From Blasia pusilla (Eukaryota > Marchantiophyta > Marchantiopsida > Blasiales), in the NCBI GenBank assembly GCA_050084515.1, contig CM114271.1, forward strand, positions 57,722,001 to 57,786,000: a DNA stretch of 64,000 nt, in the 5' to 3' direction. Shown in pieces: positions 11,858 to 25,090 of the stretch. The position numbers and the translations under genes were made by a program. The notes under the pieces are model-generated. The model did no database searches. It was given only the letters and a program-made list of their open reading frames with translations, and was not told the origin of the DNA. Each line of letters starts with the position of its first letter. The stretch's first letter is position 1.

Positions 11858-14800
11858 TCACGAAGACACATGCAACTTCACGAGCGATGCATATGCGCCT
11901 CCTATCCTGGTTATGAGATCATCGTGTGTACCTTGTTCTACTATGGTTCCATTCTTTACTACTCCGATCACATCAGCATTCCTAATGGTTGATAAGCGGT
12001 GTGCAACCACGATAGTTGTTCGGTTCACCATAACACGATCCAAAGCTTCTTGAACCACATGCTCAGACTCAGCATCCAAGGCACTAGTAGCTTCATCCAG
12101 CAATAAAATCCTCGGATCTCTTAATATAGCCCTGGCGATGGCTACTCGTTGCTTTTGGCCTCCTGAGAGCTGAGCACCTCTCTCACCCACGCGAGTCTTG
12201 TAGCCCTCTGGCAGAGCTGATATGAACTTATGGGCATTCGCATTTTCAGCAGCTGCTTGGATCTCTTCTTGGTTTGAATTGCCTTCATTTCCGTAAGTGA
12301 TGTTCCAGGTGATAGACTCGTTGAACAAAACGGGCTCTTGGCTGACGAGTCCCATCTGTTGCCTGAGCCACCTTACTCCAAGCTTCTTGATGTCCACACC
12401 TTCCAGTGTGATCATACCAGATTGACAATCATAGAAGCGTTCTATGAGAGAGATGACTGTCGACTTTCCACTTCCACTCTCGCCAACGAGAGCCATGGTC
12501 TGCAAAAAGCAAGGATCTGTGAGGTTACTACTCCATCACGAATATTAAATTATGTAAGTTCGTGAACTCAGAAGTCGTGACACAACACCGCACCCTCAAA
12601 GTTTTTCCGAAATAATCAAATTTCGGACGAGTTCTGGAGTCCCAAGTAAAATTCAGCATGCTCTCGAAACCACTCATATTGAACACAGACAGAAACATCC
12701 GTCAAATCCACGATAGAAACACCAGGAGATTCTGCATGCATTTAAGGCTCACAAGAATACTCTAGAGGGTAAATATCTCAGCCGGGATCTCAGCGTGTGG
12801 CTTATGACTGGTATGAAATCCCTCTGTCCCATCACGAACCAAAGAAGAAGCTTTCTTACGAGCAAGATGGATTCAGTACTAACCTTCCCCGCCTGCACTT
12901 TGAAGCAGAGGTCTTGGAAGATCTGAACATCAGATCTTGTTGGATAATAGAAGGAAACATGTCGGAACTCAATGTCTCCCCGAACCTCTGCTAGAGTCAT
13001 CCCCGAAGTATCACTCGGATCAATGAGTGACTTCCGATCAAGAACTTTAAAGATAGAGTTTACAGCCGCCTTCACTTTGGTGAAATCTGGGGATAATCCA
13101 GCTGTTTGCGTCACACTCATCGCACTCATTGTAATCGCAAAGAATACCTGGGCACACGAGCAACATCACGTCTTAGAGACTGCAGTCGGGTCAAATCACA
13201 GTGCCGTTACAGCACAAACCACGAGCTACGAAGGGCAGAAGTCGTACGGGGCAAATGTGACTCACTCAAGAGAAATACAGTTCTCGCAAGACACCGAATA
13301 AAGCACACGGCCACATCTCAACACAATTCACTGAGCGAAGAAAGGGCACTCACTCTAAAAACTTGCTTGAAGGTCAATGTGCCGTCGTTTACTAGCTTCC
13401 CTCCTACCCAGAAACACAAGGCATAGGCGCTAAACATAACAAAATTGGAGAAAGCGAGTGCCAAGCCCGCTATTAAGCCTTGCCTGATCCCAGTTTTCAA
13501 TGGCTCCTTACACTTGTCTTCATATAATTCGCAAATCCTCCGTTCGGCACAGAAGGAAGCAACTGTGCGGATGCTGCTTACGGCATCATTGGCAACTCGA
13601 CTGGCCTCCTCGTATTTCTCCTGAACATGATTCCAAATATCAGATGCCCGAGAATATGAAGAACCGACAACGACGTAGGCAAGAAAATAGGGACCCTATC
13701 ACTCCGCACTGGAAGCAACACATTTCCTTTCTGGTCTCTGATGCTACCTCAAATTATCACTCAGTGCATCCCAAAATTGCACTGAGTAACGGAACTAGGA
13801 GGCATCGCAACGCTAGACGGACAACCGCAAGGGTGCGAATCCTGAGCGAGACTAGCATTTGATCAAAATGTGCCTCTCCTTATAATACCACCCAGCAACA
13901 AACTGACCTTTGCATCTTCACTGAAGCCTTTCATCCACTTTATTTGGGCATAGCCTTGTACTCCCAAGAGAGGAACTGCAGCAAGAACTACAAGCGCCAA
14001 CTGCCAACTGGTCGTGAAGGCAATTATCAAACCCGCCATTATCGTGGAAATATTTTGGACAATCATGGCCAAGGCATCTCCCACCAGACTACGAACTGCA
14101 GCTGCATCTCCTGACAAGCGAGCACCGATGGCACCACTGCAGACCCAGCAAGTACCGGAGGTCAGTTTGAGGAAATGACCAAGACCAGCGTGGAGACATA
14201 TTCTAATCACAGTGCGGACACACGAGACACGGGTGTAGCAGATGAGAGACTTCCAAGCATGGGAGCAAGGAATTCGTCACTTCGCAATCAAAAAACAAAT
14301 CTCCCGAAATCAGAAGGTTTTACAGGTCTGGGCTGCCATGGAAGTACAAGCATCAAGCTCTCGAGCCAAAGAGAAGAAAACACATGGAACAGCGGGTTGT
14401 GATAATTTGCGGAATGCGAACTTCACACGCAATAGTGTGGGAAAACTTCAACCTGGTTGATATCAACACCTAACCTGGAATTATTCTTCTCATCGAAGTA
14501 GCTTATTTCCTGCTGAAGGAGCCTCTCAAAAGTTAAGCGCCGAATACGGCGAATTAACTTATGGCCCGCAATTCCAAAGCTCCACCGTTGGGTCGGATTG
14601 GTAATCATAACTCCGACAGCGAGGACCACAAACATCGAGGCCCAAAAATTGATGTCTTTTCGCAGCTTGGCAGGGGGTTCAAAAAATGTAGATATGACGC
14701 TGGACAGAAGCAGCCCGAAAATAGGGAAGGTCAAGCCTGCACCAGCCGCTGCCACTGATCCCAACACAAATTGTGGAGTTTCTGGCTTGTTCAAATACGC

Positions 14801-17800
14801 CAGGCGCAATACTGACCCCTTCTTTAGCTTCGGATTCTTCTCCACTCCCTCAATATCATCAACATACTTTCGTGACCCTTGTAATGACCCTCCTATTGCA
14901 AACGCCTCATTGGGCTTACCACTTCCGTCCCGGCTTAAGGAGATCCTATTGTTGTTGAGCTCCTTACTCGACGACCTTCTGAAGGTCGGCACTTCAAGAT
15001 TGAAAGACGATCTAAACCCGATGCTCGTTCGTGGAGATTGATGCGAACTGCCTTCAATACGGTCCTCTTCGACTTCGGGAACAAAATCTGGGTCCTCCTC
15101 AGTGTCTGTATGCTTTCCATCTTTCCCAAACATAGCTTGCAAATGTACAAGCTGGGCATACGCCCCATTCCGTTTTATTATAAGCTCATTGTGTGATCCT
15201 GCGAACAAACCCGAGGTTAAGTACAGCCTTGGGCACGAAAGGTTGTATTGAATCGAACCAAGTATGAGTTGAGTGAGTGATATTCAATAGGTGCTTCAAT
15301 ACACCTTAGTAGTGAATTATTGAATCCGGCACCAACTGAGGTAAGCAAAACGTTCAATGCAGAGTTCTTGAATGGCGAGGCGGGCTGTACCGGTTTCGAC
15401 TATGACGCCATTTTGAACGACGGCAATCTTATCGGCATTTCTGATGGTAGTCAGCCTGTGTGCTACCACCACTGTTGTACGGTTTGTCATGACTCTATCG
15501 AGAGCTTCTTGAACCACGCGCTCGGACTCAGCATCCAAAGCACTCGTCGCTTCATCCAGCAAGAGAATTTGAGGATTTTTCAAGATCGCCCGAGCAATTG
15601 CAACACGCTGTTTCTGCCCACCAGACAACTGTATCCCACGCTCCCCGACCAAAGTGTCATAGCCCTGCAACGTCCCAAGAGAAAGGAAAGACAAACCGAA
15701 ATCCGTCAGTGCCTTGCTACGGGTCACAGGACTAATTACATCCTGTGGAGCGTAGCCAGTGAGGATAAAAATGGTTCGTCATATGGAATGCGTCTAACTT
15801 CCTGTGATGACATCAACTCTTGAAAAGATCTTATACCATATCTGTCCTTCTCCCAAGATTCAACGATGATACGGTCCAAAGAACTTGAAAAAAGAGGTTC
15901 ACATTGTACACTGCAGTTCATCCGGCTTCTTTACATCATAGAACGAAAAACGAAAGACATACTCCAAGAATGCACCTGAGGAACTTTCGCTATAAATTTA
16001 GCTGCATTAGCGAACGCTGCAGCTGCTTGAATCTCCTCTAGTGTTGCACCCGCTTTACCGTATGCTATGTTCTCCCGAATAGAAGTGCCAAAGAGCACTG
16101 GCTCTTGGCTTACGAGCCCTATATGTTCACGTAGCCATTTCAATTGTATGGTCTTGATGTCGATTCCGTCAACCAGCACTTGACCAGCTAGCGGATCGTA
16201 GAATCTTTCTATCAGACTCACCACGGTGGACTTCCCACTCCCACTCTCTCCCACAAGAGCAACAGTGTTGCCGGCCGGTATTAAAAGGTTGAAATTCTTG
16301 AAGATTGTTACTTCAGGTCGAGTAGGGTAGTGGAAGTCTACATTCCGGAGCTCTACGTCTCCCTTCAGCGTCTCGGGCGTGAGTCCAGACGCATCATATA
16401 CATCTATTAAAGGCTCCCTTCGGATGACCTGAAACATCTTGTAAGCTGCTGATCGACCGACGGAAATCGCGTCGATGGATGGCGAGGTTTGACTCAATGA
16501 CCTGAAATCACGAACGCCAGGGTACAACAATTCAGAATCAGTGAGCCCCTTCCTTTCAATTCCGAGTTTGCGACAACTTCTAGGGTTACGCCTAAGGATA
16601 TAGACCCCATTGCCCGGAAAACATCACGCTGAGAGCTCGTCCAGCCATAGTCTGTTCAAGCATCAGAGCATGAGATGATGAGACTAGATCGGGAGGTTAA
16701 TGCCTCGACATATTGGAATCCGGACTACAACAGACGATCTATGAGCAAAGACTAAGTGTCAAAGTTTCAAAACACTAGATCCACAATGCTACCATCCCCG
16801 AGCGTAATTGGTCGAGTCAAATAGCGAGACTATATCACGAACAGGACAAATGTGAGAACGACTTACATAGCTCCTGTGAGCACCGCAAATATAACGTTGA
16901 TGACTTGCCCTCCCGTAAGACCATCATTGAGAACAAGTCTCGACCCATACCACAGAGCCAGCGCGTAAGTCAGAAACATGCAGCCCAGAAGAACCCCAAA
17001 ACCCAGACCGGTAACCAGACCTTGCCGCATTCCTGCTTTCTCTGCTCCTTTGAGAGCTCTATCGTAGTCTCGTACAGCAATCCTATCGCCTGTGTATGCT
17101 GTGACCTGCAAGACAAGCAAGATCTCAAGTAAATGGCTGATCTAAAACACCTTATTTCGAATTTGGTTTGGCATTCACACGAATTTATCAGAAATGAGGC
17201 GATGTCTCCATCGGTATGATTGATGCTTGTGCCCTACAATTCGTGGACACCACAGAAACAGTTGATGATTTGTAACGCCTAGAAAGTACTACACGTTTTG
17301 TGCGTCTTTCAGTATTCTGCGACAACTTGAAGCAGCTCACGATTGCAGGCATCTTGCTCCAATTTCCACTTTTCAGATCCATGAGTACGCAGAGAATCCC
17401 ATGATGGAACGAACAAGCAGCCATTACACTGTTTCTGAATTACAACTATCTTGATGTACATGGTGGAGTACCTTGAATCTCCCACGGAAAAGGCCTAGAA
17501 AGCAAAACTGCGTCAAAATAGTCAAAATTCCCTTCTGAGATCCTACAAAAGCAATCATGGAAAGTAAAAAACACGCAACCCACCGTCCTGATGGAACCAA
17601 TTACTTGCTCCACGAGGGAGCCTGCACCAGCGTACGCGTCTTGGCTCCTGTTCGATAGTTGTGAGACAAATTTTGCCATCAGGAAACCGGTTACGATAAG
17701 GATGGGCATAACTGATAACATCACCAGAGTAAGTTTCCAGCTCTTTATGAAAGCAATGATATAGCCACCGACGAAGGTCGCTGTGAGCTGAATTAGTTTG

Positions 17801-19542
17801 CCAACCTGCGAAGGGGAAAGAGTCGTGAGCAAACACGTCCCGAATTACAAGCGAGCCTACGATCACAACCCCATATGATGATTTTGGACTGACACCGGGT
17901 AAGCTATCATCCGATTTCTTGATCGCAGTTTGACCTAGGTAGAGAATCATAAGCTCCATCACGTGCCCTGCTAGACTGAATTAAACTTTTCGCTGGCAAA
18001 AGGTCCCTAACAATCCCCGGCAACGAGCTCCCGAAAGGAGAAAGGAACCATCCGACGCCTATTTATTTCTGAATCCCCAACCCACAAGGATATAAAATTA
18101 AAATCTCCTCAGATTCAACCCTCACGGACCTTCTCTCCCAGTGCGTCCTGAATGAGAATCGTATCTCCAGACATTCTCGCGACCACCTCTCCAGTGGTGG
18201 TGTCGGTATCGAAAAAAGTGATATCTTGTCGCAAAATCGCTCTGAGATACAAACCCCTTATACGTGCTGCCTGTCGCTCACCGCTGATGATCCAGAATGC
18301 CACCTCTGAGCAAAAACAAAATTAAACGCCTCCTGTCAGCTGGTCAAGTGGTGCGACTTCGGTGCCTTAAGAAACTGAGAAATAGAGCAGACATGGAGTA
18401 TCCCAACATGTGAAGTAGGGTAATTGTTGTGAACGCCACCGCGGGCGAAGAGGGATTTTGACAATTATGCACACTTTGGACATGTGCGATTGACATTATT
18501 GACATCAATTCGAAAGTCGCTCGTCGTTTGACTGGTATCAGAAGGACGCTGTGAAGTTCACTTCACTACTTGGAATAACGAAGTCCAGATCTCTCTCTTT
18601 CCCTACACGACCACGAGAGGTCTTCTCTTCCGGGAAGCGCCAGTCATTCATTCACCGAAGGCATCTAGTGTAAGAACTAGAGGATCGAAGGCCAGGGCAT
18701 CGGTGTCATGAATTTCTAATTCAGATTGTTAAGATGAAGACTCACCAAAGTAAGCAGCGATAGCAGCCCCAGATCCAATGTACACAAATCGTAATGCGAC
18801 CTGCAAATGGAGCAAGCAAACGATCTCGTCCATCATGTGCTTGAAATGGCCAGCGTACAGCGCATCATGACATTCGGTTTCATTGCTCAAACCATACTCT
18901 ATCGACACTACGGCCAGGACGGAAATATTGCATTCAACCAGCAACAAGGAGATAGCGTCTGCAGGCTAGACTGAGGTTGAGTGGAGACTGTCCTTGCTAC
19001 ATACTTCCAGCAGATTGAGCTGATTTCAACTAAATTACTCACCACATCAAGTATTAACCGCTACATAGTTCGAGGCATGATGAAAACGATATGCGGAAAG
19101 TGGAGCAAAGAGCCAAGGCACCTACATCACCGACTTTACCGACTAGATTCTGGGTATCGGTGGAGTTCTCTCCGAAGACGTTAATGAGTTGGCCAAACAC
19201 GAGAGTCATGAGAGGTTGAGCCAACCCAAGACAAATAGCTGCGAGAGTTCCAAAAGCAATAAGAAACCGATCCAGATTATCTGCAAATGCGAAAAGCCTC
19301 AGAAACGAAACCGATGGCCCCGGCGCTCCCTTCTTGACTGAATTTTTGGCTTCCCCGTCGTCTTTCACCGAGCTAGTGTCCTTTCCTCCCTTAGGATCTC
19401 CATTTACATCTGCCCCTGCGGACCTTTGCCCGTTAGTGTCAGAAGGAGCAGGAGCGCTGGCCTCGGCAGTTACTGCTCCATCTTTGCCTGCTGAAGAACT
19501 AACCACTCCTTTCGGACTCGTATTCCCCGTCCTGTGATCCAT
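11858..19542 (-). CDS. ABCB: Full-length ABCB (P-glycoprotein/MDR-type) ABC transporter, 12 exons
   Basis: ATP-driven membrane exporter of the ABCB subfamily; plant members move auxin and other small organic molecules across the plasma membrane. Exons: 19542-19126, 18800-18746, 18305-18130, 17805-17584, 17105-16867, 16501-15976, 15664-15391, 15198-14475, 14136-13908, 13620-13354, 13147-12884, 12499-11858. They total 4,035 nt (1,344 residues plus stop) and every junction keeps frame. The order is TMD1-NBD1-TMD2-NBD2. NBD1 has Walker A GESGSGKS at residues about 454-461, a Q-loop SQEPVLF, signature LSGGQ at 558, Walker B ILLLDE at 578 and an H-loop His at about 614. NBD2 has Walker A at about 1137, LSGGQ at 1242 and ILLLDE at 1262. 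All catalytic residues are present. The N-terminal tail of about 85 residues is Ala/Ser/Lys-rich and low complexity. All introns are GT-AG; the exon 3 donor (GTCCGT) is atypical but is the only one that keeps frame. The start is the first ATG of an open exon ([10 protein letters not shown]). Substrate unknown. Confidence 0.95.
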
Positions 19543-21170
19543 TCCAGAGAGTTGACGCTTCCTGAGATTTGAAACACGGAATCACTGTGTCTGAGACACA
19601 GGTTAATGTCAACCCCTCCGACAATTTGGGAAGCACAGATTCCACGGCACAGTCGGGGAGGATGATTGTTTCTGGGACTCGTTTACACCAGGCAGTAAAT
19701 GTCAAGCTCCCCACTTACTGCTAGCATGGACCAGGAAGACGCCAAACGCACTTGAGACTTCCTCGTCGCATCCTCGATGATTCTGAGAACGATCTACGAG
19801 AGGAAGAAACATCGCGAAGACTACGAACTACAAGCCCGGGCCAGACGTATCCGACAGATTTCCAGACGACCCGTGTTGATTCAATTTGATGCAAAGACCT
19901 GCACTGTGATCCGAATGACGAATTCTCTCTCTCGTCTGTCCCCCGTGTCTGGCTGCAATCCGTCTCAAGCTGGAACGTCCGCAGCCCCCCGTCTGACCAC
20001 GATCAAAGGAAGTCGGATTCCAACCACGATGAAAAGACCTGCTCGGACCAAGAAATGACAAAGTAAAGTAGCAGAGGCGAATTTATAACCCCTTCTCTTC
20101 ACCACACACATGCAGGGAGCGATAAGACAACCACAAAGGGCTGACCAACTCGTCGACAGAGGTCGAGAGTTGCCCCGAAGGATTGCCCCGACTCCCAGCA
20201 GAGCCCACGCCTGTGGCGGAAACTCTCCCAAGACGTGGCGGCCAAGAAGGCCAAATCTAGCAGCTTTCGGGTTTCGGTCCTCTGTCACCTGCCAAGCGTG
20301 TGTCGGACCGGGAATCCACGACTCCCGCTACCACTTCAGGTGCGCAAACTCCAATTACGTTTCCGAATTCACCGGACGTCACTCACCGTGGCTAGCACTG
20401 CATATACTTCAGCTCGTCGTTTCCAATTCCTCCCACCGGGAAAGTGAAACTGCAGGAGGACTCTCCTCCCTCCCTTCACGGTAACGTCTCGTCCCGCGTT
20501 TCTCCTCCGCCAGAAAGCCCCCGATTTTATTCCCCGTTACACTTGCCTCATCCCATTCTCTCAGCCCCAAGATTCCACCCTATGTGTCCCAGTCCGCCGA
20601 CTCCGCCCCAACATCGAGCTCGCTGGAGGCAGCTGGAGTCTGGACAGCAAGAATCGCTACAGCCACGTACGTAGCCGCCGCCGCAGCCTGGCTGCCGCGG
20701 CCTGCCGCGGCGGCTTACAGCTTACTTCGTGCCACACAACCAACGGTCCGTTCCAGGCGCACCGGATTTGCAGGCTGTACGAACGTCCGGGGAGAACCGG
20801 CGTTGTGTGTTGACTTGGCCGGTTGAAATCTCATTAGGGGGTGTCATAACATCCTTATCCGGGATTTTAGTGCCCCGGATCTATCGGGGACTTGCCGGAT
20901 CCCAAACGGGAGCCACCCGTTTTGGAGCTCCCGGGAAGAATCACCCCGCCCCGTTTGCAGTTCTTATCGGGTATTTCGTGGATTTAAGGTTGGAAGCTGA
21001 TGTACACGGGCCGGCGCCAAACTGCCGCCCCCTCCCCTTTTAGTCCAGTGACTTTCCGAGCCGAACCCCCGCACCCGGACGATTCCGGATAGGCAATAAA
21101 TTGACACCCCTATTGTCCCTATTTCCACTTCTGAATCATCGGCCAAACTATAAGAAGCGTTCAAAAATTC
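19543..21170. other. Upstream region of ABCB, GC-rich in part, plus possible foldback
   Basis: This should hold the ABCB 5' UTR and promoter. 20670-20720 is rich in CCGCCGC and TGCCGCGGC. 20834-21112 is bounded by imperfect inverted ends (TAGGGGGTGTCA on the left, TGACACCCCTA on the right) resembling short hAT-type termini, but no matching 8-bp target duplication was seen. Confidence 0.35.
20081..20090 (-). promoter_or_regulatory. ABCB: Candidate TATA box for the ABCB gene
   Basis: The minus strand reads GGTTATAAAT here, about 540 nt upstream of the ABCB start codon. A TATA-like motif is common in plant promoters, but the distance requires a long 5' UTR or a leader intron, so the assignment is tentative. 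Confidence 0.3.
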
Positions 21171-21172
21171 CC

Positions 21173-21203
21173 GTACCTCCCGTTTACAAATACCGGGAGG
21201 TAC
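21173..21203. repeat. 10-bp perfect inverted repeat
   Basis: GTACCTCCCG at 21173-21182 and CGGGAGGTAC at 21194-21203 are exact reverse complements around an 11-nt spacer. Confidence 0.85.
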
Positions 21204-23201
21204 CGGTTCTCAGTGGAAAATAACCCGGACTTAGGGCTGCCCGCTGCACGTAGTTCAGCGGCCCTCCTACCGCAAAAGGATTCGTTCACATCTCGCCCTT
21301 CTGCGAGGGAACTCCGATGACCTCTCCGCTCTGAAAGGGAACCGCGGGTAAGTGCGAAAATGATAAACTTCAATAAAAACCGCAGTGCCGCACGGCTAGT
21401 ATTCGTTACTAAATTTAGCGGCACGACAATGGGTGTACGTGTGCAACGTCCAAGGCGTTCGTTTTGGCAGCACACTCGTCCACGAATCCGTGATCGAATC
21501 TCAGATTGCGACCGTTGACGGCCCAGACAAGCAGGTCAACATATTTTCAGTACAGGGCAGACTGCACCGGCACTCCGGAGTCCGGAATCCGGATGACATG
21601 TGTCGAGAACTTTCGACGTACGATAAGACAAGGCAGCTTCTTTATCATATTTGCACTTATATAACACGAAGACTTTGGATAAAGAGAACGATACAATCGA
21701 AATCAAAGCAGCTGGAAAATTTCACGGAAGAGTACAAATCTAAGGTCTTGATCAAATATCAAACACTAGTAAGAATGATTAAGCGATGCCGAGATCTTTA
21801 CAAATTTCGATTTTATTTCTTATGTATTTTTATGATATTAATATTTAAATTTCATCCTATACAGCTTCGAAATAAATTCTATTTAAATTTTTTAAATAAA
21901 TCAAATGTAAAACTTGAAGTGGAAGGACTTCCTAAGAGGACGAGTATCACGAGAGGACGAGTATCACGTTGTAGTGATCTAAATTCTAAAGGACCATTTC
22001 TTTTGGCTCCTCAAATTGAAGGAAAAAAAGAACCCTAGAAACTATTTCAAAAAATTTTGGGGAAGAGATGTCTATCATCAATTTAGTTCACTACTAAGAG
22101 CGTCTTTAGATGCACTAGCATAAATAAGTACTTTTGACTCCATATATTTTCCATTCTAGTGCATCTAGAAATATCATATGTCCCCTACTCACCTATGATA
22201 TTTCTAACCACTCACATTTTGACTTGTATCTTTAACAATTAAAAACATAATTAGAGGCTACCCTAATTAGTGAACTGAAATCATTTTCTTGTCCCGTTGT
22301 CAAATGTCAACTAAAGAAATTTGCAAATAGACATTCTTTTATAACAATATAGATTTTAGGATAGTTGGAATATGAGGAGAATTTGGAATAAATTAAGAAT
22401 AATAATATAAAGTAATTGGAAGAAATTAATGCTGGGTGATTCAAATTACTCTTCCCATCCGTGGGTGCAGTTGGTCAATTTTAATATGTCATAATTTATT
22501 TCATCCAATGAGAAAAAAGCGTCGTATTTTCGGATATTCTTATAGTCCTTCTTCTCCTCATTCTGGGGCTAGGACAACCTCAACCTGAGCTATCTCAGCT
22601 ATGACAGCGATCTACAATTGGAACATTCTAGAAAGACAATACCGCCAAAACAGCCTCCATGGACTAAGGTTCTAGAATGAGAATCCGTGTCTGGACTCTG
22701 GACAGTGGGACTCTGAGCTAGCGTTGAACTTTACTTGGGCTCTACTCCATGTCCCTCCGTCAATGACAACCACTTGTCTAATAGCCTACCACGCTCCACA
22801 GCCCAGAAAACGGGCCCACGTGCCTGCTGAGAATTACGCGCTGTTATCTCGATAGCCCTCGCTGTATAGTGCGCTGAATCCTGGATTAGGGCGCCTGGAT
22901 CCTTCCCCGGCCCCCGTCTTATGGTAAGTGTTACCGTCGGGAGTTCTCGTAAGGAGTCGTCGTACAGTTCGACTCCTGGTTGACTCTGACCGCAGTTTCG
23001 TACTCCCAACCAACGGTACCGAAGATGCTGTGTAGGCCCCTAGGGAGTCAGCACTCGCAAGGTTCGGGCAGAACTCGGTTGCTTGCAAAGCTAACCAGGA
23101 AAACTCACACGAAGTCGCTCCTGGTTAATTTTTTTCCCCGGTGACTCGTGATTCCGATGGGTTACGAGTTGGGTGGGTTTCATCCTCCTTGTGTTTATAT
23201 A
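21204..23201. other. AT-rich intergenic DNA with foldback repeats
   Basis: No gene supported. Foldbacks: AGATGCACTAG near 22110 pairs with CTAGTGCATCT near 22158, and AAATATCATA near 22170 pairs with TATGATATTT near 22195. A sequence on the minus strand starting at 22353 (A|TCTATATTGTTATAAAAG) resembles a Helitron 5' end, but no partner 3' hairpin was found. Confidence 0.4.
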
Positions 23202-23293
23202 TCCACTATATTATAAAGTAAACATAGGACAAAGAAAGGTAATAACATTTCAAAAGAGGAGTCAAAAAATGTATAAAAGAAAATGGCAACTAG

Positions 23294-25090
23294 TCAACCT
23301 AAACACGGACTCAACAAGTTACACGATTGATAACCTGAAATAAAATTTGACAAGAACAAGAGTGGTTGGTCAGATGTGAATGGACGACGAGGTGAGCGAC
23401 CTCCCATCACCTCCGCACGACGTATCAATGCCAAAGCTTGTGCACGTTGTAAGGCCACTGAGATGCATTGCCGAAAATAAGTAGTAACTACATAGAGAGA
23501 AGGACTACGGGAAGGGGCAAGGTGATGATTATCAAGGGAGTGGTGAGCACATGTTTTCAGGAAAGTATCAAATGACACATGTAAATGATCAAATACTTCC
23601 ACTGCAAAAGGAATAAATCCATCAGTCGCATGTCTCACATCATAACTTAACTCCTTGATTCTTACTGCAGCTTCGGCCGCCGAACCTTTGGTATGTGCGG
23701 CTTGACTGACCAAGTCAGAACGTGTTGGATCAGCAACCACCACATCACCTAGTGTCCGGAATCCACCTCAAGACATAATAAGATTCACTCTCCGACGAGA
23801 GGTTGCTTATGTGGTTGAAGGTAGGACATGGAGTTGTTCTTGCCTAACGGTGTATCTCGCAACACGAGCCACCTATGCTACCGCCTCTCTGATGACATAA
23901 TGTGTGGTCGTTCGTTCTCCACCATGTGCACATCAGAGAATATGGATACCCTTTGCATCAATGGGATCCCCGCATACACAATTCGGCACACCTAACAGAG
24001 AAGGATGGGGAAGTCCAAGGCGTAACCGCAAAGCTGTCGAGAATATACTTCGAGGAAGATGAAATGGAAGAATAAGCGGATTTGCAGTAAGCCACGCCTC
24101 TGCTTCGGTACCCGCACATGAACGCAGAAAAGCTCGATGAGCGTCAGAGGATGCCTCAGAGAGAATGCTGGAAAAGTTCATTTGATGTAGATTCTCGGAG
24201 ATATACTCTTGAAGTCGATCAAGCCCTTCCGTAATCAATTGACTGAAAGGGGGTAGAATTGCTTGTGTAGCAAGAGGAAGAAGAGCTCGTGCAGATCTCA
24301 CTTGTTGTTGAAATAACAAGTACCCATCCTCTTCATAGGCGATATGATCCATCAAGATAGGTGTATCTCCTTGGAGAAACCTTAAAGCCATAATCGGTGC
24401 TACCAACGCCCAACTCCCCAAAAAGGCCGCGAGAGCAGATGCGACTGTGGAGGAAAGTCCCACCCCTCTAAAAGAAATAGGCAAGATAGCTTGTCGTGAA
24501 GCCAAGACACCATCCTCTCCCTCAAAACAAGTTGACCAAAAGTTGCCAAGATAGAAGCATCAAAAGAGGCCAACCGATATAAGAACCTTGAAGTGCAAAA
24601 AAGGTAGGAAGGACGTTGTAGAAAAAATTGGGAGAGAATCCCATAAGCCACTTGGGGATCCCCTAGATGAGGTAACAAATGAAGTCATTCCACGACTTTC
24701 AAAAGGGCCTCATCCAAGAACTTTGAGACATAGTCGATGAAGCCAATTGGGGCCCCGAGAACCCTAAACCCTTCAATGTAGATGGGAAGATCATGAGTAG
24801 GTGGGGTGAATGTTGAGGGAAGGCATGAAGGAGACCATACTCCACATTTACTAGGTTCCACTTTGAGGTTTAAGAAAGAGAGTTGCTCCACAAAATGGGT
24901 ATAAGCAGGAATCACTTCAGAAGGAGGACCTATAATGTGAGTGTCATCAACGATAGAAGGGAAAAGACAAGATGGAAATGCTTGCGTTGATGCTCAAAGG
25001 ACATAAAAATGGGCGATGGCAAAGAGTGGGCCACCCATGGGATCACCTTGACGTGTGCCACAAGCCGATTATAGAATACTATATTCCCCG
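23294..25090 (-). mobile_element. LINE (non-LTR retrotransposon) fragment 1: RT end and C-terminal domain
   Basis: Read on the minus strand. Near 25080-25010 is an RT core segment (RQGDPMGG-like, then FAIAHF) in shifted frames. VDDTHIIGPP near 24950 is the catalytic DD box. A thumb-like region follows in 24915-24685 (LKVEPSKCGVWSP). The long stretch 24505-23933 contains a Cys-His motif near its end (CVCGDPIDAKGIHIL). 23743-23294 carries VVADPTRSDLVSQAAH and YDVRHATDGFIPFA, the C-terminal endonuclease-like region. ORF2 normally exceeds 1,000 residues; here the 5' part is missing and frames are broken. Confidence 0.7.

Noticed and set aside
19499-19714. Possible upstream open frame overlapping the ABCB start
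   Set aside because: The first codon is GTG, not ATG, so a regulatory uORF is unsupported.
20834-21112. hAT-like foldback with TAGGGG(G)TGTCA ends
   Set aside because: Inverted ends are imperfect and no 8-bp target duplication flanks them; kept only as a remark.
21433-22038. 201-codon open frame on the plus strand
   Set aside because: Starts at GTG, has no domain, and its second half is AT-rich low complexity; no splice or promoter support.
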